A stretch of DNA of 64,000 nt from Flavobacterium shii. GTDB lineage: Bacteria; Bacteroidota; Bacteroidia; Flavobacteriales; Flavobacteriaceae. A model generated the notes under the pieces. It did not search any database and was not told the origin of the DNA. It saw only the letters and a program-made list of their open reading frames with translations. Both the position numbers and the translations under genes were made by a program. Location of the stretch: the NCBI RefSeq assembly GCF_025847235.1, contig NZ_JAOZEW010000017.1, positions 62,001-126,000 of the forward strand, given 5' to 3'. Shown piece after piece: positions 43,981 through 52,717 of the stretch (position 1 is its first letter; each line of letters begins with the position of its first letter).

Positions 43981-44100
43981 GGATTAAACAGATTCGCATA
44001 GGTGAAGACGTAGATAAAAACGGATTTTTAAAAACAACAAGCGGAATCCGTTTTAATCTGCATTTTTGCTTTTGTAAATCCGCGTCATCCGCGTTCAAAT
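43981..44100. repeat. Dispersed GGATTAAACAGATTCGC / AATCCGTTTTAATCTGC repeat
   Basis: The left end GGATTAAACAGATTCGCATA and an internal ACGGATTTTT are answered by AATCCGTTTTAATCTGC on the right, forming a large imperfect palindrome. It is related to 49849-49940 (same orientation) and 34426-34526 (inverted). Confidence 0.65.
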
Positions 44101-44170
44101 AAGTGAGAAATTTTCAGGAGTAACTCGGCAATAAGAAGAATAAAAACTTTGCGGAATAATCGTAAATAAA

Positions 44171-44200
44171 AAAGACCACAATCTTGTAATTGTAGTCTTT
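44171..44200 (-). terminator. aroE terminator
   Basis: AAAGAC-ACAAT pairs with ATTGT-GTCTTT with one internal mismatch and a 6-nt loop. The A-run on its left is a T-run on the minus strand, 22 nt after the aroE stop. Confidence 0.65.
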
Positions 44201-44222
44201 AATATTCTTAGGTAGTGTTTCT

Positions 44223-44972
44223 TTATTTATTCCAGATTTTCCATGCTTTCTCGGCTTGGAAAATTAGCATATCGTATCCGTTTTTTATTACGGCTCCATT
44301 TTCTTTAGCCTTTCTAAGAAATGTAGTTTCTTCTGGATTGTAGATTAAATCGTAAGCAATATGCTTTTTTGTAAAAAACTCGTACGGAATATCTGGACAA
44401 GCTTCGATATTTGGGCTTGTACCAACGGGTGTACTATTGATTATGATTTGATAATTATCGAAAGTCGTTGCATTGATTAAAGTGTAATCAATTATGTTTT
44501 CTTTGGCTTCACGAGATACAAATGTATATGGTATACCTAATTCATCTAAGGCAAAAGCAACTCCTTTGGAAGCCCCACCAGTACCCAAAATCAAGGCTTT
44601 CTTATGGTGTGCTTTTAATAAAGGTTTAAGCGATTTCTTGAAACCATAATAATCGGTGTTGTAGCCTTTTAATTTTCCTTTTTTTGTGAATCTTATAGTG
44701 TTTACAGCACCGATTAATGTAGCTTTTTTTGATAGTTTATCTAAAAAAGGTAGTACTTGTTCTTTGTAAGGAATCGTTACATTCAATCCTTTTAAATCGG
44801 GATTGTCTTTTATTAATGCTGTTAAAAAGTTAATCTGCGGAATATCAAAATTTTCATAACTGCATCCTTTAAAATACTCGTTGTTGAATTTTTCAGTAAA
44901 ATAACCTTTCGAAAAAGAGTAACTAATGTTTTTTCCTAACAAGCCGAAACGCCTTTTTAAAATATCAATCAT
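44223..44972 (-). CDS. aroE: Shikimate dehydrogenase
   Basis: This 249-aa protein reduces 3-dehydroshikimate to shikimate with NADPH in aromatic amino acid synthesis. Visible: the substrate Ser pair in KNISYSFSKGYF, catalytic Lys in NVTIPYKEQ, GAVNTIRF, GYNTDYYGF with the Asp, the nucleotide-binding ALILGTGGASKGVAFAL, and INSTPVGTSP. The C-terminal YDMLIFQAEKAWKIW is typical. The start overlaps the stop of the upstream TPR gene by 8 nt, so the two are translationally coupled. Confidence 0.95.
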   Translation of the reverse strand: MIDILKRRFGLLGKNISYSFSKGYFTEKFNNEYFKGCSYENFDIPQINFLTALIKDNPDLKGLNVTIPYKEQVLPFLDKLSKKATLIGAVNTIRFTKKGKLKGYNTDYYGFKKSLKPLLKAHHKKALILGTGGASKGVAFALDELGIPYTFVSREAKENIIDYTLINATTFDNYQIIINSTPVGTSPNIEACPDIPYEFFTKKHIAYDLIYNPEETTFLRKAKENGAVIKNGYDMLIFQAEKAWKIWNK

Positions 44973-46368
44973 TATTGTTTTTATGTTTTGTAATATAATT
45001 TTGTACCGTTTTTTTTGTCCAAACCACTGGGAATAAGTCTTCGATTAAAATATAGTTGTCAAAGTTTAATCGTAGTCCATTACTCAAATGGAATTTGGCT
45101 TTGGTATTGTCTTGTATCATAAAATATAATCCAGCCAAACGGTATTCGACTTCATTTTCTTCAGGGAAATATTCGGATGCTTGTAATAATGTTTGAATAG
45201 CACTTTCGAACTCGCCTAAAAACTGAAGAATATCTACCCAAAATAACCAGGTATCGAGTGCGTAATCTCCAAATTCTACTGCTTTACGGTAACCAAACTC
45301 CGCTTCTTCAAAAAAGTTCATTTGCTTGTTTATCGTCGCGTAACGTTTCCAATACAAACGGTTTTGATTGTCGATTGTCAATGCTTTATTGACAAAGAAC
45401 AATGCTTTTTGGAAGTTTTTCTGGCGTACATAAAAATCGGTTATGGCAATCCATCCTTTGTCTAAAAGAGGATCTTCATGAACGGTTTTATTGTAATATT
45501 TTAATGCTAAAGCTTTATTGCCTAGTTTTTCGTAACATTTTCCTATTCTTAGTAATGCATACGATGTTGCATCATCAAGTTCGATGGTACGGTTGTAGCT
45601 TTCTATTGCCTCGGCATATTGTTTTAAACGTTCATAAGCTTTGGCTCTTTCCATGAAAGCACCAAGAAACTCATCGTCGATTAAGGTAGCATAATCAAAA
45701 GCACGTATTGCACTTTCGTATTCTTTTATGCCATAATGCAAGCGTCCGAGCTGATGCCAGGCGATTTCACTATAAGGGTTTTTGTTTATATATTGGTTTA
45801 AATAGGTAATAGCTTCTTGATTTTGGTCCAGGAACTCAAAACAATACACTACGTTGTATAAGGCCGATTGGTCTTCTAAATCTTCTTCGAGACACTTGAT
45901 GAAGTTATCTTTTGCCATTTCAAGATTGTCCATGAATAGATATTCCATACCGATTAAATTATACACATCGGCAAAATCATCTGTATATTCCAAGGCGATT
46001 TTAAGCAGTTCGACTGCTTTCTCGTGTTGGTCTCTTTTGGAATAGATGTTTGCTTTCTGGATGTAAATTTCCTCGTTGTTGGGTTCGATTGCATACAACT
46101 CGTTTAAAAGCTTTTCGGCTATCTCGAGTTTGTCGTCATACACTAACATCTCTACTTGTACTAGTTTTAAGCCTGTAGATTTTGGATGTTGATCTAGTGC
46201 TAGTTTTAAGGCTTTTTTTGCTAAATTAGCCTTGCCTATGTCCAGATAGTGAAGGATAATCTCTTCAAATTCTTCTGAATCAAAAAAGAGTACTTTGTTA
46301 GTTTTTAACATGGACTCAAATTTGGATAGGGATAGGTTATAATCTTCTTCTTCGTTGCTTAATTGCAT
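44965..46368 (-). CDS. TPR-repeat protein
   Basis: This 467-aa protein without a signal peptide consists of about ten consecutive tetratricopeptide repeats from residue 30 to 440. Examples are EIYIQKANIYSKRDQHEKAVELLKIAL, AWHQLGRLHYGIKEYESAIRAFDYAT and YALLRIGKCYEKLGNKALALKYYNKTV. It is a cytosolic scaffold or adaptor of unknown partner. Its last codons overlap aroE by 8 nt, a linkage probably conserved for expression, since no functional tie to shikimate synthesis is evident. Confidence 0.92.
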   Translation of the reverse strand: MQLSNEEEDYNLSLSKFESMLKTNKVLFFDSEEFEEIILHYLDIGKANLAKKALKLALDQHPKSTGLKLVQVEMLVYDDKLEIAEKLLNELYAIEPNNEEIYIQKANIYSKRDQHEKAVELLKIALEYTDDFADVYNLIGMEYLFMDNLEMAKDNFIKCLEEDLEDQSALYNVVYCFEFLDQNQEAITYLNQYINKNPYSEIAWHQLGRLHYGIKEYESAIRAFDYATLIDDEFLGAFMERAKAYERLKQYAEAIESYNRTIELDDATSYALLRIGKCYEKLGNKALALKYYNKTVHEDPLLDKGWIAITDFYVRQKNFQKALFFVNKALTIDNQNRLYWKRYATINKQMNFFEEAEFGYRKAVEFGDYALDTWLFWVDILQFLGEFESAIQTLLQASEYFPEENEVEYRLAGLYFMIQDNTKAKFHLSNGLRLNFDNYILIEDLFPVVWTKKTVQNYITKHKNNND

Positions 46369-46580
46369 ACTTTATTTTTTTGATATTAGCCTATTATAAA
46401 TTTAGGCAACATGTTTTTGTTTTGTGGGGAGAGAAGGAATTGTTGTGAACAATTTAATTAACAATATTTGCAGCGTATAGAATCAGTTTTTATGTGAAGC
46501 TTTTTTTAAACTGAAGTTATTTTTAATTCTTAAATATTCTGTTGTCAACGATATGCTTTAGCCCAGATAAAAGCGATATC

Positions 46581-46644
46581 CTTTTGTTTTTTTCTTTAAA
46601 AAAACAAAAGATAAAGCGGATAGCTGGTCCCGACATTTCGGGAG
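46581..46644. repeat. Composite hairpin repeat with GCGGATAGC element
   Basis: A perfect 13-bp hairpin (CTTTTGTTTTTTT, 4-nt loop, complement; 46581-46610) is followed by GCGGATAGC and a second hairpin TCCCGA-CATT-TCGGGA (46628-46643), just after the aminotransferase stop. On the minus strand it may also act as that gene's terminator. The GCGGATAGC element recurs near 32700. Confidence 0.6.
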
Positions 46645-46647
46645 CTC

Positions 46648-47841
46648 CTAATTATTCTTTTTGTTTAAAATTTCATCCATTACATTTAGGATTATGGCGC
46701 AACCTTCTCTTATTTCTTCTTCAGAAATTGTTAATGGAGGTGTAATTCTTACGGCACATCCTTCAAACAGTAACCAGAATAAAATGAGCCCTTTGTCCTG
46801 ACAGGTTAAAATAACTTCGTTTGTTATTTCGGCACTTTCGGTCATGGTGGCAAGCATTAATCCTCTTCCTCTAACTTCCTTAATCAAAGGATGTACCAAA
46901 AGTGATCGAAAGAGTTTTTCTTTTTCTAATGTTTCGGACATTAGGTTTGTCTCAGTAATTTCTTTCAAAGTCGCCAAACAGGCTGACGCAATGACAGGGT
47001 GTCCTCCAAAAGTGGTTATATGTCCGAGTTTTGGATTTTCGGTAAGCAGGTCCATTTTTTCTGCCGATGCTGTAAATGCTCCTACTGGCATTCCGCCTCC
47101 CATTCCTTTTCCCATAACTACGATATCGGGTACGACATCGTAATTCTGGAAACCAAAAAGTTTTCCTGTTCGTCCAAATCCTGGTTGGATTTCGTCGACT
47201 ATCATCATGGCTCCAACCTCATCACAGCGCTTACGCACTTTTTGAAGAAAGTTATCATGTGGTTCTATAAATCCTGCTCCTCCTTGAATTGTTTCTAATA
47301 TAATTCCGGCTGTTTTGGTAGTTATTTTTTGTAAATCTTCTTCGTTGTTAAATGTAATGAAGTCTACATCGGGAATTAATGGTCTAAAGGCTTGTTTGCG
47401 CTCTTCGAATCCCATAACACTCATAGATCCCATTGTGTTACCATGGTAGGCGTTATGACATGATATTAACTGGCTGCGACCTGTTGTTCTTCGGGCTAGT
47501 TTTAATGCACCTTCAATAGCTTCGGTTCCTGAGTTTACCAAATAGGTTTTATTTAGTGATTCGGGAAGGAGAGAAGCCATGAGTTTGCAATACTCTACGG
47601 CTGGACTTTGTGAATATTCTCCGTAAACCATTACGTGCGAATATTTGTCTAGCTGGTCTTTTATTGCCTGATTTACTCTTGGGTGTTGATGTCCTAGTGT
47701 ACAGGCTGAAACGCCTGCTACGAAGTCTAAATATTTTTTATTATTGGTGTCGTATATGTAGGATCCTATGGCGTGCGAAACTTCCATTCCTAAAGGATAT
47801 GGTGATGTTTGTGCTTGGTATTTTATAAAGTCTGGATTCAT
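46648..47841 (-). CDS. Class III PLP-dependent aminotransferase
   Basis: The protein is 397 aa from the ATG at 47841; an in-frame TTG at 47862 is rejected. It has the fold-type I class III signatures: FVAGVSACTLGHQHPRV, NSGTEAIEGALKLARRTTGR, CHNAYHGNTMGSMS, the Asp in MMIVDEIQPGFGRTGKLF, the PLP lysine in VVMGKGMGGGMPVGAF, and TTFGGHPVIASA. Members transfer the omega-amino group of ornithine, GABA, acetylornithine or similar substrates. The specific substrate is not readable. It lies downstream of the OstA-like gene, 149 bp apart. Confidence 0.92.
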   Translation of the reverse strand: MNPDFIKYQAQTSPYPLGMEVSHAIGSYIYDTNNKKYLDFVAGVSACTLGHQHPRVNQAIKDQLDKYSHVMVYGEYSQSPAVEYCKLMASLLPESLNKTYLVNSGTEAIEGALKLARRTTGRSQLISCHNAYHGNTMGSMSVMGFEERKQAFRPLIPDVDFITFNNEEDLQKITTKTAGIILETIQGGAGFIEPHDNFLQKVRKRCDEVGAMMIVDEIQPGFGRTGKLFGFQNYDVVPDIVVMGKGMGGGMPVGAFTASAEKMDLLTENPKLGHITTFGGHPVIASACLATLKEITETNLMSETLEKEKLFRSLLVHPLIKEVRGRGLMLATMTESAEITNEVILTCQDKGLILFWLLFEGCAVRITPPLTISEEEIREGCAIILNVMDEILNKKNN

Positions 47842-47862
47842 TTTTTTTCTTTTAAGGTTCAA

Positions 47863-47895
47863 AGAGGCAAAGGTTCAAAGGTGCTAAGGTTTTTT
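47863..47895. repeat. GGTTCAAAG / GCAAAGG tandem element
   Basis: The spacer between the OstA-like and aminotransferase genes has AAGGTTCAAAGAGGCAAAGG followed by TTCAAAGGTGCTAAGGTT, a reiterated purine-rich unit. A similar GGTTCTAAGGAGCAAAGGCT stands at 954-973. Confidence 0.5.
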
Positions 47896-47990
47896 CTAAT
47901 TTAAAGTTGTCAACTGTTGTGGTTGCAGTTACTAAAAACTGTGATTGAAAACTGTCACTGTAGCTGGATACTAAAAATTGAGAGTATATA

Positions 47991-49652
47991 CTACTTCTTA
48001 GCTTTAGTGGTCTTTGCTGCTTTTGTTGCTGGTTTCTTTTTACCGTAATCAAGTGTTTCTTGCCTTACTTTCATAGGGACATTTTCTTTGGCATTTTCAA
48101 CTTTACCTTCTTCGACTAATTTATCGTTCTCGTCATTTTCTTCTTTGGTAAAAATATCATCTTTAGATTTTATTCTTTCGTCTCCTCGCCAAACCATACC
48201 TCGAAGTTTTCGAGCATTTTCGGGTAACTCGGTTTCGGGGAATATATCTCCATCGACCTGATTATAGAATGTAATAGTTTCGATACCATTGTTTTCTAAA
48301 ATAAGATTGATTTTGCTGCTTACGTTTTTATTGATTCCGATGAGTTCATTGGCATCATTCCGCATATAGTAAACAACTTCGGTATTTTTTATAACATCAA
48401 CATCATGGAGTTTTCCTTCTTTAAACTTCCCAAATAAGTTCAGTCCCTTGACTTGATTATAGCCGGTTCCTAAGGTGTCCTTGGAGATTAGGAAGGTATT
48501 ATTGAGTACTTTGAGTGAGTCGAGTTTCTTAGTATTATTATCGCCTATAAGATGCATGATGTCTCCTGTAATCTGGCTTTCACCGTTCCAGAGTATTGGG
48601 TTTCCTATAAGTTTTGTCAAGGCAGTTCGACTATTGGAATGTATCGAATCGCATTTTCCACTCATATCTGTTTTATAAAAACGAACATTGTTAAAAGCAC
48701 GTAGTATTCTATCTCCTTCTTTTCCTGTAATCATTAGTCTTTTTCCGTGTATGTAAACCGAATCATTATCGACAAAGTTTACTGCAACGGCTCTCTTGGT
48801 AACAAACATGGAGTCTTTTTGTTTGTATATTTCGGCATAATGTCCTTTTACAATTCCGCGATTTATAGAGTCGGTGATTTTTACATTTCTGGTTGCCGAA
48901 GCGAAATCTTTATTCCGGTCATAATATAAACTATCGCCTTCTATTAAGCGATCATCATATCGAATATAGGATTTCCGGAGAAAATGTGCGAGATTCTTTT
49001 TGGTGTCATAAAACCCATTTTCGGTATAGATATAATTGGTTTTACTTGTAATTGTTGATGGCCCAAAGAGGTAGGAATGCCCAGAATTACTATAATAATC
49101 CAAGTGATTTGATTTAATAACACATTTAGGATTGGTAACTGTAACTGCGGTTAGGAATTTAAACTTTTTTTCGGCTACATAATATGTTCCAGATTTACTC
49201 TCCAATGTATTTTCTTTGTTGATGATTGTTCCTTTGGAATTATAGAATACTTCTTGAATATTTCGATCAAAATTGATAGTGTCGGTTTGTAATGTAGCAT
49301 CTGGCGAACTCATAACGGCATTTCCTGTAGCAAATGCTTTTTTTGTATTTCCGCTATATTCGGCATATTTACTATTTAAAAACAAGGTATCTCCTTGAAC
49401 TAACTGTACATTTCCAAAAGCTTTTAGGTAGTTTTCTCCCTGAAACAAATAGGCTTTATTACATGTTAAAACAATGCCATCATGGTTTACTTTTACGTTT
49501 CCGGTAAGTAAAACAGCACCTGGCATTTCTATTTCATTTCTGTCGACAAAGTCAGAATGCTCGATGTTAATTATTTTTGGAGCTTGTGCCATTCCTAAAT
49601 TAACACTTAAAATTAGCAAGCAGCTATATATGAAAAAGAGTGATTTCTTCAA
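47991..49652 (-). CDS. OstA/LptA-like lipopolysaccharide-export family protein
   Basis: This 553-aa protein starts at a TTG supported by a promoter 17 nt upstream and by the signal peptide it creates (FFIYSCLLILSVNLGMAQ). The N-terminal half is built of beta-jellyroll repeats of the OstA/LptA type (GAVLLTGNVKVNHDGIVLTCNKAYLFQGENYLKAFGNVQLVQGDTLFLNSKYAEY-like). The C-terminus is basic and Lys/Ala-rich (KKPATKAAKTTKAKK). It would be a periplasmic bridge component for LPS transport, longer than proteobacterial LptA (about 185 aa). It is the promoter-proximal gene, with the aminotransferase downstream. Confidence 0.85.
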   Translation of the reverse strand: MKKSLFFIYSCLLILSVNLGMAQAPKIINIEHSDFVDRNEIEMPGAVLLTGNVKVNHDGIVLTCNKAYLFQGENYLKAFGNVQLVQGDTLFLNSKYAEYSGNTKKAFATGNAVMSSPDATLQTDTINFDRNIQEVFYNSKGTIINKENTLESKSGTYYVAEKKFKFLTAVTVTNPKCVIKSNHLDYYSNSGHSYLFGPSTITSKTNYIYTENGFYDTKKNLAHFLRKSYIRYDDRLIEGDSLYYDRNKDFASATRNVKITDSINRGIVKGHYAEIYKQKDSMFVTKRAVAVNFVDNDSVYIHGKRLMITGKEGDRILRAFNNVRFYKTDMSGKCDSIHSNSRTALTKLIGNPILWNGESQITGDIMHLIGDNNTKKLDSLKVLNNTFLISKDTLGTGYNQVKGLNLFGKFKEGKLHDVDVIKNTEVVYYMRNDANELIGINKNVSSKINLILENNGIETITFYNQVDGDIFPETELPENARKLRGMVWRGDERIKSKDDIFTKEENDENDKLVEEGKVENAKENVPMKVRQETLDYGKKKPATKAAKTTKAKK

Positions 49653-49668
49653 TTGTTTAAATTTTTGT

Positions 49669-49676
49669 CAAATTTA
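49669..49676 (-). promoter_or_regulatory. Promoter -7 element of the OstA-like gene
   Basis: TAAATTTG on the minus strand is an exact TAnnTTTG, 16 nt before the TTG start codon. No ATG lies between, which supports the TTG. Confidence 0.5.
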
Positions 49677-49848
49677 TGAAAAAGGATACAACCTTAACAG
49701 ATATTAGGAATTATTTATAATTGATGTTATCAGATAAGTCTAAATTATTTTTTGCCACGAATTGCATGAACTTTCACTAATTGTTTTGGTTTATTTTTAA
49801 GTTAAAGTTCCAAAAGCATTTGCTTGAAATACTTGGTTAGAAGAAGGA

Positions 49849-49940
49849 ACGCGGATTAAACGAATTCGCTTAGGCGAAAACGCAGATTAAAACGGATTTT
49901 TCAAAGTTTTTAAAATCATTTTAATCGTTTTAATCTGTGG
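49849..49940. repeat. Dispersed GCGGATTAAACGAATTCGC / TTTTAATCTGTGG repeat
   Basis: It has the same structure as 43981-44100: GCGGATTAAACGAATTCGCT at the left, AACGGATTTTT internally and TTTTAATCTGTGGC at the right. The 49653-50204 spacer holds this element, a CTTTGAA-rich stretch (49955-50030) and the operator-like elements before the GH13 gene, but no gene. Confidence 0.65.
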
Positions 49941-50059
49941 CAAAAAAATTAACCTCAAAGTTTTCATTCTTTGAACCTTTGTAGCTATGAATCTTTATAC
50001 CTTCTTTGAATTAACTACAAAGTTTAAAATTTTAATTTTTAAGTTATCAACAAATGAAT

Positions 50060-50082
50060 GTACTAACACGTTGTAGTGTTAG
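50060..50082. promoter_or_regulatory. Operator-like site upstream of the GH13 lipoprotein gene
   Basis: GTACTAACACGTTGTA (50060-50075) matches the susC-promoter element at 13215-13230 at 14 of 16 bases. It overlaps an inverted repeat CTAACAC-N6-GTGTTAG (50063-50082). It is about 125 bp before the ATG. Confidence 0.45.
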
Positions 50083-50204
50083 CAGCGAAAGCGTTTTTTT
50101 AGTTAAATTTTATTCTAAGATTTTATGTTTTAAAAAATAGATTAAATTTAAAAATTGGTTAATGCATTTTAACCTTAAAATTAATATAAGCACATTATAA
50201 AAAT

Positions 50205-52076
50205 ATGATAAAAGCACGCGTTATTGTGGCTGGGATTACTGCAATGGTTTTGGTTACTGCATGTAAAACAAATGACATAAGACAAAATACGAACAAGAAA
50301 GAAGTAGTTTCTGAGAATAAAGTTGTTGTTTATCAGGTTTTTACCCGTTTGTTCGGGAATATAAATACGACAAATAAACCTTGGGGAACTATTGAAGAAA
50401 ATGGAGTAGGGAAGTTCAACGATTTTAGCGATAAAGCACTACACGAAATTAAAGATTTAGGTGTTACTTATATTTGGTATACTGGCGTACCTCATCATGC
50501 GTTGGTTCGCGATTATACCGCATTCGGAATTTCTAATGATGATCCAGAGGTGATAAAAGGAAGAGCGGGATCTCCATACGCTGTAAAAGATTATTATAAT
50601 GTAAATCCTGATTTGGCTGTAAATCCTGCCAATCGTTTGCAAGAATTCGAAGCTTTGATTGCACGTACGCATAAAGCGGGTTTAAAAGTGATTATCGATA
50701 TTGTTCCTAATCATATTGCCAGAAAATATGAAGGCAAAAATAATCCTGTTGGCGTAAGAGATTTTGGTGCAAATGATGATGTTACGGTTGAGTACAAACG
50801 GGATAATAATTTTTATTATATACCTAACACTCCGTTTCAAATTCCTGATAATGATGTTCCGTTAAATGGAGAGAAAAACCCGCTTGTAGATGGTAAATTT
50901 GATGAAAATCCTGCAAAGTGGACTGGAAATGGTTCTCGTAAAGCTAAACCAGATCAAAATGATTGGTACGAAACGGTTAAAGTAAATTACGGAATCCGTC
51001 CTGATGGTTCTAAAGATTTCCCTGAGCTTCCTGCTGGTTTTGACAAGAAATCATATCAAGAGCATTTTGCTTTCTGGAAGGATAAAGATGTTCCTGATTC
51101 TTGGAAGAAATTCAAATCGATAGCTTTATATTGGACAGCAAAAGGCATTGATGGTTTTCGATATGATATGGCCGAAATGGTTCCGTATGAATTCTGGAGC
51201 TATATGAATTCGGCTATTAAGGTTAAGAATCCAAATGCTTTTTTATTGGCAGAAGTGTATAACCCAAATGAATATCGCAATTATATTCGTTTAGGTAAAA
51301 TGGATTATTTATATGATAAGGTAGAAACTTATGATAAACTGAAAGATATTATTAAGGGGAAATCATCTCCTGATGAACTTTCGGATATTCAAAAAGGGAT
51401 GTCGGATATTGAACATAATATGTTGCATTTTCTAGATAATCATGACGAACAACGTTTGGCAAGTTCTGAATTTGCTGGAACTCCTGAAAAAGGAAAACCT
51501 TTGATGGTGGTTTCTACAACAATAAGTACTTCGCCAACGATGGTTTATTTTGGACAAGAAGTGGGGGAACCTGGAAACGAAAATGCTGGTTTCGGAAAAC
51601 CTTCCAGAACTTCTATTTTTGATTATATTGGTGTGCCAAATCATCAGCGATGGATGAACAACGGCAAATTTGATGATGGAATGCTTTCTCAATCGGAGAA
51701 AGATTTGAGAGATTTTTATAAACGATTATTAAATTTCTCCATAAAGAGTTCTGCTTTAATGGGAAGCTTTCAGGAAATTCAATCTGTAAACCGTCAGAAT
51801 AATGCGGGTTATGATGAGTTACTTTATTCTTATGTTCGCTGGTCAAATAATCAAAAATTGATTGTTGTTGCGAATTTTTCTGCTGATAAAACCAGTGAAT
51901 TTGAATTGAAAATTCCTGCGGATGTTATTGCTAAATGGAATTTAAAAGATGGAGAGTATTCGCTTACTGATCAATTGTATTTGGAGCATAAAATAAAACT
52001 GAATGTAAATAACGGGGAAGGAAAGGCTAAAATTAAAATAGCACCATCGGAATCGTTTATTTACGAAGTAAAGTAG
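50205..52076 (+). CDS. GH13 family alpha-amylase-like lipoprotein
   Basis: This 623-aa protein has a lipoprotein signal ending MVLVTACK (Cys 20). The GH13 barrel is recognised from VVVYQVFTRLF, GLKVIIDIVPNHIA (region I), GIDGFRYDMAEMVP (region II, nucleophile Asp), NAFLLAEVYNP (region III, acid/base Glu) and LHFLDNHDEQRL (region IV). An all-beta C-terminal domain follows (about 540-623). It cleaves alpha-glucosidic bonds outside the cytoplasm. It is convergent with the cupin/GH13 genes of PUL 2 and separated from them by two terminator palindromes. A long leader of more than 500 bp lies upstream. Confidence 0.92.
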   Translation: MIKARVIVAGITAMVLVTACKTNDIRQNTNKKEVVSENKVVVYQVFTRLFGNINTTNKPWGTIEENGVGKFNDFSDKALHEIKDLGVTYIWYTGVPHHALVRDYTAFGISNDDPEVIKGRAGSPYAVKDYYNVNPDLAVNPANRLQEFEALIARTHKAGLKVIIDIVPNHIARKYEGKNNPVGVRDFGANDDVTVEYKRDNNFYYIPNTPFQIPDNDVPLNGEKNPLVDGKFDENPAKWTGNGSRKAKPDQNDWYETVKVNYGIRPDGSKDFPELPAGFDKKSYQEHFAFWKDKDVPDSWKKFKSIALYWTAKGIDGFRYDMAEMVPYEFWSYMNSAIKVKNPNAFLLAEVYNPNEYRNYIRLGKMDYLYDKVETYDKLKDIIKGKSSPDELSDIQKGMSDIEHNMLHFLDNHDEQRLASSEFAGTPEKGKPLMVVSTTISTSPTMVYFGQEVGEPGNENAGFGKPSRTSIFDYIGVPNHQRWMNNGKFDDGMLSQSEKDLRDFYKRLLNFSIKSSALMGSFQEIQSVNRQNNAGYDELLYSYVRWSNNQKLIVVANFSADKTSEFELKIPADVIAKWNLKDGEYSLTDQLYLEHKIKLNVNNGEGKAKIKIAPSESFIYEVK

Positions 52077-52088
52077 ATTATTTAATCC

Positions 52089-52116
52089 TGCAAGGTTTTT
52101 TCTAGCCTTGTAGGTA
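52089..52116. terminator. Palindrome CCTGCAAGG ... CCTTGTAGG
   Basis: Nine-bp arms (one mismatch) with a T-rich 10-nt loop, 12 nt after the GH13 stop. It is the first of two palindromes in this convergent spacer. Confidence 0.6.
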
Positions 52117-52135
52117 TATAATCAATACTAGAATA

Positions 52136-52162
52136 CCTAACAGGTTTTTAAAACCTGTTAGG
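52136..52162. terminator. Perfect palindrome CCTAACAGGTTTT-T-complement
   Basis: Two exact 13-bp arms are separated by a single T, 27 nt after the cupin stop. It is symmetric and can serve both converging transcripts. Confidence 0.75.
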
Positions 52163-52189
52163 ATAATATATATAATTGAGAAGTTTTAT

Positions 52190-52705
52190 TTATCTTCCAA
52201 AGTCATCTTGTAAACGTACAATATCATCTTCATCGGATGGGTTTTCGGGATTGGTATGTTGCCAAATTTCTGCTACAATTCCCCATGTTTCAAGACCTAT
52301 TAAGCGATGACGTTCTCCTTTGTCTAACTTTATAAATGCACCTGGAGCAAGTTCCTGAATTTCTCCTTCTTGGTCGGTCGAGCTTGTTTTTACACCGACA
52401 ATGCCCTCAAGGACTTTCCATATTTCGGCTCTGCGAAAGTGAAATTGCCATGACAAACGTTTATGTGGTGCTACAATTAAAATTTTTGGACTCAGCTTAT
52501 TCGTAATCTGAATTTCTGACATTTCAAGGTGTGGAAAGAATTTTTTTGCAAAAGCACCTGCTTGTGATTCATCAATTACAAAGAAACCTCCCCATGGTCG
52601 GGTTTGATCTTGTTTTATAATTGTAAAGTTTTCTTCTTTTAGAGCTGCTGCTATTTGCTCAAAAACCGCCTTTTTTTCTGTATTTGGAGATAAATTAAGA
52701 TTCAT
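52190..52705 (-). CDS. Cupin sugar-phosphate isomerase-like protein
   Basis: This 171-aa single cupin domain resembles type II mannose-6-phosphate isomerases and relatives: TRPWGGFFVIDE, then PHKRLSWQFHFRRAEIWKVLEG with the metal-binding His residues, GAFIKLDKGERHRL and GIVAEIWQH. It probably interconverts ketose and aldose phosphates in the cytosol. It is the last gene of PUL 2, 12 nt after the GH13 gene. With a GH130 enzyme in the same locus, a role in bringing mannose phosphate to fructose 6-phosphate is sensible (inference). Confidence 0.8.
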   Translation of the reverse strand: MNLNLSPNTEKKAVFEQIAAALKEENFTIIKQDQTRPWGGFFVIDESQAGAFAKKFFPHLEMSEIQITNKLSPKILIVAPHKRLSWQFHFRRAEIWKVLEGIVGVKTSSTDQEGEIQELAPGAFIKLDKGERHRLIGLETWGIVAEIWQHTNPENPSDEDDIVRLQDDFGR

Positions 52706-52717
52706 TTTAATACTGTT

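Larger units (their letters stand above)
43621..44222. other. 600-bp spacer between aroE and DUF349 genes
   Basis: No gene is supported here. Contents are the DUF349 leader (43621-43700), an unassigned AT-rich stretch (about 43700-43975), a dispersed repeat (43981-44100) and the aroE terminator (44171-44200). Confidence 0.6.

Noticed and set aside
46542..46745. 67-codon open frame on the plus strand
   Set aside because: It runs through the composite hairpin repeat and into the aminotransferase gene on the other strand; no protein-like features.
47852..48052. 66-codon open frame between the OstA-like and aminotransferase genes
   Set aside because: It overlaps the 3' end of the OstA-like gene in another frame and contains repeat-derived low-complexity sequence.
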